Source of the DNA: Kiritimatiellia bacterium
GTDB lineage: Bacteria; Verrucomicrobiota; Kiritimatiellia; RFP12; DVOR01
DNA length: 6,985 nucleotides
Direction: 5' to 3'
Assembly: GCA_017548245.1 (NCBI GenBank)
Contig: JAFYMU010000243.1
Span: 1-6,985 of the forward strand
Shown: positions 5,835 through 6,985 of the stretch, in pieces
Numbering within the stretch: the stretch's first letter is position 1
Layout: each line of letters starts with the position of its first letter
Position numbers and translations under genes: made by a program
Notes under the pieces: generated by a model
Databases searched by the model: none
What the model was told of the DNA's origin: nothing
What the model saw: only the letters and a program-made list of their open reading frames with translations

Positions 5835-6806
5835 TTACTTCGTCCATTCAACGGCCACGCCGCCATACACCAAGCCTGCGCCGAATGCCGCAAAGATCAA
5901 GCGGTTACCACGACGCAACAAGCCCTTCTTCGCCATTTCATCCAATGCGATCGGAATCGATGCGCTCGAGGTATTAGCAAAGCGGTCAATGTTCACGTAG
6001 AACTTTTCAACCGGCACATTGATGCGCTTCACAGCAGCGTCAATGATGCGCACGTTGGCCTGGTGCGGCACAATCCACGTCAAATCCTTTTCGGACCAAC
6101 CGTAGTGTTCCATGCTCTTGGCAATGATATCGCAGAAGCTACGCACTGCGAAGTTAAACACCGAACGACCATCCATCTTCAAGTCACCCGGCTTTTCGCG
6201 CGCAGTTTCTTCGGTACGCACACCACCTTCACGGTGAATCGCCAAATAGCCCGTGCCATCAGCACCCACCAAGTGGAAGCCCAAGCCGCCCGGCTGATCG
6301 CTGTTCTTCAACACCACAGCGCCCGCACCGTCACCGAAGAGACAGCACGTATTGCGGTCGCTCCAGTTGATCGTGCGGCTCATCACTTCGGTGGAGATCA
6401 CAAGCACAGGACGATTGTCAATCTGCATCAAACCCTTTGCCACGGTCAAACCGTACACAAAACCAGGGCACGCGGCAGCCAAGTCAAATGCAGCAGCATT
6501 CTTAGCACCCAACATCCCCTGAATAATGCATGCCGTAGAGGGATAAACGGCATAGTCAGGCGTGGTCGAGGTCACAATAATCGTGCCGATTTCTTCAGGA
6601 GAAATACCGGCATCTTCAAGTGCACGACGAGCCGCTTCGCAGCCTAACGTCGATGCATTTTCTTCAGGACCCACCACATGACGCTGGCGAATCCCGGTAT
6701 GGGAAAAAATCCACTCATCGCTCGTGTCCACCATCTTCGCCAAATCGTCATTGGTGATGACGCGCTGGGGCACAGCGGAGCCTGTTCCTACTATGTGAGT
6801 ATACAT
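5835..6806 (-). CDS. fabH: Beta-ketoacyl-ACP synthase III FabH
   Basis: FabH starts fatty-acid synthesis by condensing an acyl-CoA primer, usually acetyl-CoA, with malonyl-ACP. The 323-residue product is standard length. It opens MYTHIVGTGSAVP and has MVDTSDEWI (residues 25-33), HTGIRQRH (36-43), the catalytic Cys113 in AAACPGFVYGL, LFGDGAGAVVL (156-166), His248 in VPHQANVRIID, and Asn278 in RFANTSSASIP, giving the Cys-His-Asn triad. The MYTH start matches the family N-terminus and is preceded by AAGGAG 10 nt upstream. It is the first gene of the fab operon, downstream of a terminator that isolates it from the previous gene, so its promoter should lie in about 6892-6807. A 10-bp inverted repeat spans its start region. 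It uses TTA at Leu55, so its codon bias is slightly less strict than in fabF, fabZ and fabV. Primer preference (straight or branched) cannot be told from what I see. Confidence 0.96.
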   Translation of the reverse strand: MYTHIVGTGSAVPQRVITNDDLAKMVDTSDEWIFSHTGIRQRHVVGPEENASTLGCEAARRALEDAGISPEEIGTIIVTSTTPDYAVYPSTACIIQGMLGAKNAAAFDLAAACPGFVYGLTVAKGLMQIDNRPVLVISTEVMSRTINWSDRNTCCLFGDGAGAVVLKNSDQPGGLGFHLVGADGTGYLAIHREGGVRTEETAREKPGDLKMDGRSVFNFAVRSFCDIIAKSMEHYGWSEKDLTWIVPHQANVRIIDAAVKRINVPVEKFYVNIDRFANTSSASIPIALDEMAKKGLLRRGNRLIFAAFGAGLVYGGVAVEWTK

Positions 6807-6846
6807 CTGCTCTTTGCTCCTTCGTAGATAGAATCTTCACATAGTA
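6789..6846. repeat. 10-bp perfect inverted repeat bracketing the fabH start
   Basis: On the plus strand TACTATGTGA (6789-6798) is the exact reverse complement of TCACATAGTA (6837-6846), with 38 nt between them. The interval contains the fabH ribosome binding site (AAGGAG) and the ATG, and one arm lies in fabH codons 3-6. In RNA this would be a stem holding the initiation region in its loop, provided transcription starts upstream of 6846. Otherwise the two arms could be half-sites for a DNA-binding protein. Confidence 0.6.
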
Positions 6847-6863
6847 TTTCACATTCTGTAAAA
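6836..6863. promoter_or_regulatory. Candidate operator: repeated TTCACAT elements and dyad upstream of fabH
   Basis: TTCACAT occurs twice in direct orientation on the plus strand (6836-6842 and 6848-6854), 12 bp apart start to start. The second copy forms part of an imperfect dyad, TTTCACATTCTGTAAAA (6847-6863), with 7-bp arms differing at one pair and a 3-bp spacer. A third, inverted copy of its core (ATGTGA) lies at 6793-6798 in the start of fabH. This looks like a regulator-binding region for the operon, but I cannot assign it to a known regulator. Confidence 0.4.
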
Positions 6864-6871
6864 TTTTGCAA
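6841..6871 (-). promoter_or_regulatory. Weak candidate promoter of the fab operon
   Basis: On the minus strand TTGCAA (6871-6866) and TACTAT (6846-6841) each match four of six consensus positions, separated by a 19-bp spacer, longer than ideal. The predicted start would be near 6834, giving a leader of about 28 nt. The operon must have a promoter in 6892-6807 because a terminator lies just upstream, but this is only the best visible candidate. Confidence 0.28.
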
Positions 6872-6892
6872 ACGATGAATTAAAAAGAGAAC

Positions 6893-6914
6893 AAAAAAGG
6901 GCCTTTTCGGCCCT
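6893..6914 (-). terminator. Intrinsic terminator upstream of fabH
   Basis: Read on the minus strand, AGGGCC (6914-6909) pairs with GGCCCT (6903-6898) around a 5-nt loop (GAAAA), followed by five more T (6897-6893). It ends transcription of a gene lying beyond the window edge and implies that the fab operon has its own promoter. Confidence 0.8.
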
Positions 6915-6939
6915 ATTTCTGCCAAAAACGCCCCCATTT

Positions 6940-6984
6940 TCACCATCGCCCCTGAAAAAACCGCACACCAACGCGCACCCAACG
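6940..6984 (-). CDS. Possible C-terminal end of an unseen upstream gene (partial)
   Basis: One minus-strand frame entering from the window edge encodes 14 residues ending VRFFQGRW and stops at TGA (6942-6940). This is 25 nt before the intrinsic terminator, the usual distance for the end of a gene. The other two frames run through the terminator and are unlikely to be coding. The fragment is too short to name, and the stop position relative to the terminator is the only support. Confidence 0.25.
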   Translation of the reverse strand, partial: RWVRVGVRFFQGRW

Positions 6985-6985
6985 C

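Noticed and set aside
4452..6647. A 731-codon plus-strand open frame antisense to fabF and most of fabH
   Set aside because: It lies in exact codon register with the sense genes and is open only because they avoid TTA, CTA and TCA. The translation is His/Arg/Thr-rich with no recognisable domain, and the sense genes are unmistakable.
6791..6982. A 63-codon minus-strand frame running through the terminator into fabH
   Set aside because: It crosses the intrinsic terminator and the fabH leader, overlaps the fabH start in another frame, and resembles no protein I know.

Overview
All credible genes in this window lie on the minus strand, so transcription runs from the high-coordinate end to the low-coordinate end. 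The window looks like ordinary housekeeping chromosome from a diderm (Gram-negative-type) bacterium. It encodes a signal-peptide-bearing DUF481 beta-barrel protein ending in Trp. It has moderately GC-rich coding sequence, canonical AAGGAG-type ribosome binding sites and compact operons. The combination of a FabV-type enoyl reductase with a DUF481 protein would fit a Verrucomicrobiota/Kiritimatiellota/Lentisphaerota-like lineage, but that placement is a weak inference. No mobile element, CRISPR array, tRNA or rRNA was seen.

Region 1 (6985 to 6893): possibly the last codons of an unseen upstream gene, then an intrinsic terminator. Region 2 (6892 to 2702): a four-gene fatty-acid synthesis (FAS II) operon, fabH - fabF - fabZ - fabV, closed by a strong intrinsic terminator. 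FabH primes the chain, FabF elongates it, FabZ dehydrates the 3-hydroxyacyl intermediate and FabV reduces the enoyl-ACP. Only malonyl transfer (FabD), ketoreduction (FabG) and ACP are missing from a full cycle and must be encoded elsewhere. Three short or medium gaps separate the genes (27, 97 and 35 nt). The 97-nt fabF-fabZ gap holds a perfect 12-bp hairpin. Region 3 (2701 to 1): a second operon, rsmI - DUF481 gene - pdxJ. It starts from an extended -10 promoter so close to the rsmI ATG that the message is probably leaderless. It joins an rRNA methyltransferase, an outer-membrane protein of unknown role and pyridoxine 5'-phosphate synthase.

No clearly new multi-gene system is visible. The points most worth checking are regulatory: repeated TTCACAT elements and a 10-bp inverted repeat around the fabH start, the predicted leaderless rsmI transcript, and the intercistronic hairpin in the fab operon. 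The antisense strand of the fab genes is open over very long stretches, but this follows from their codon choice and is not evidence of antisense genes.
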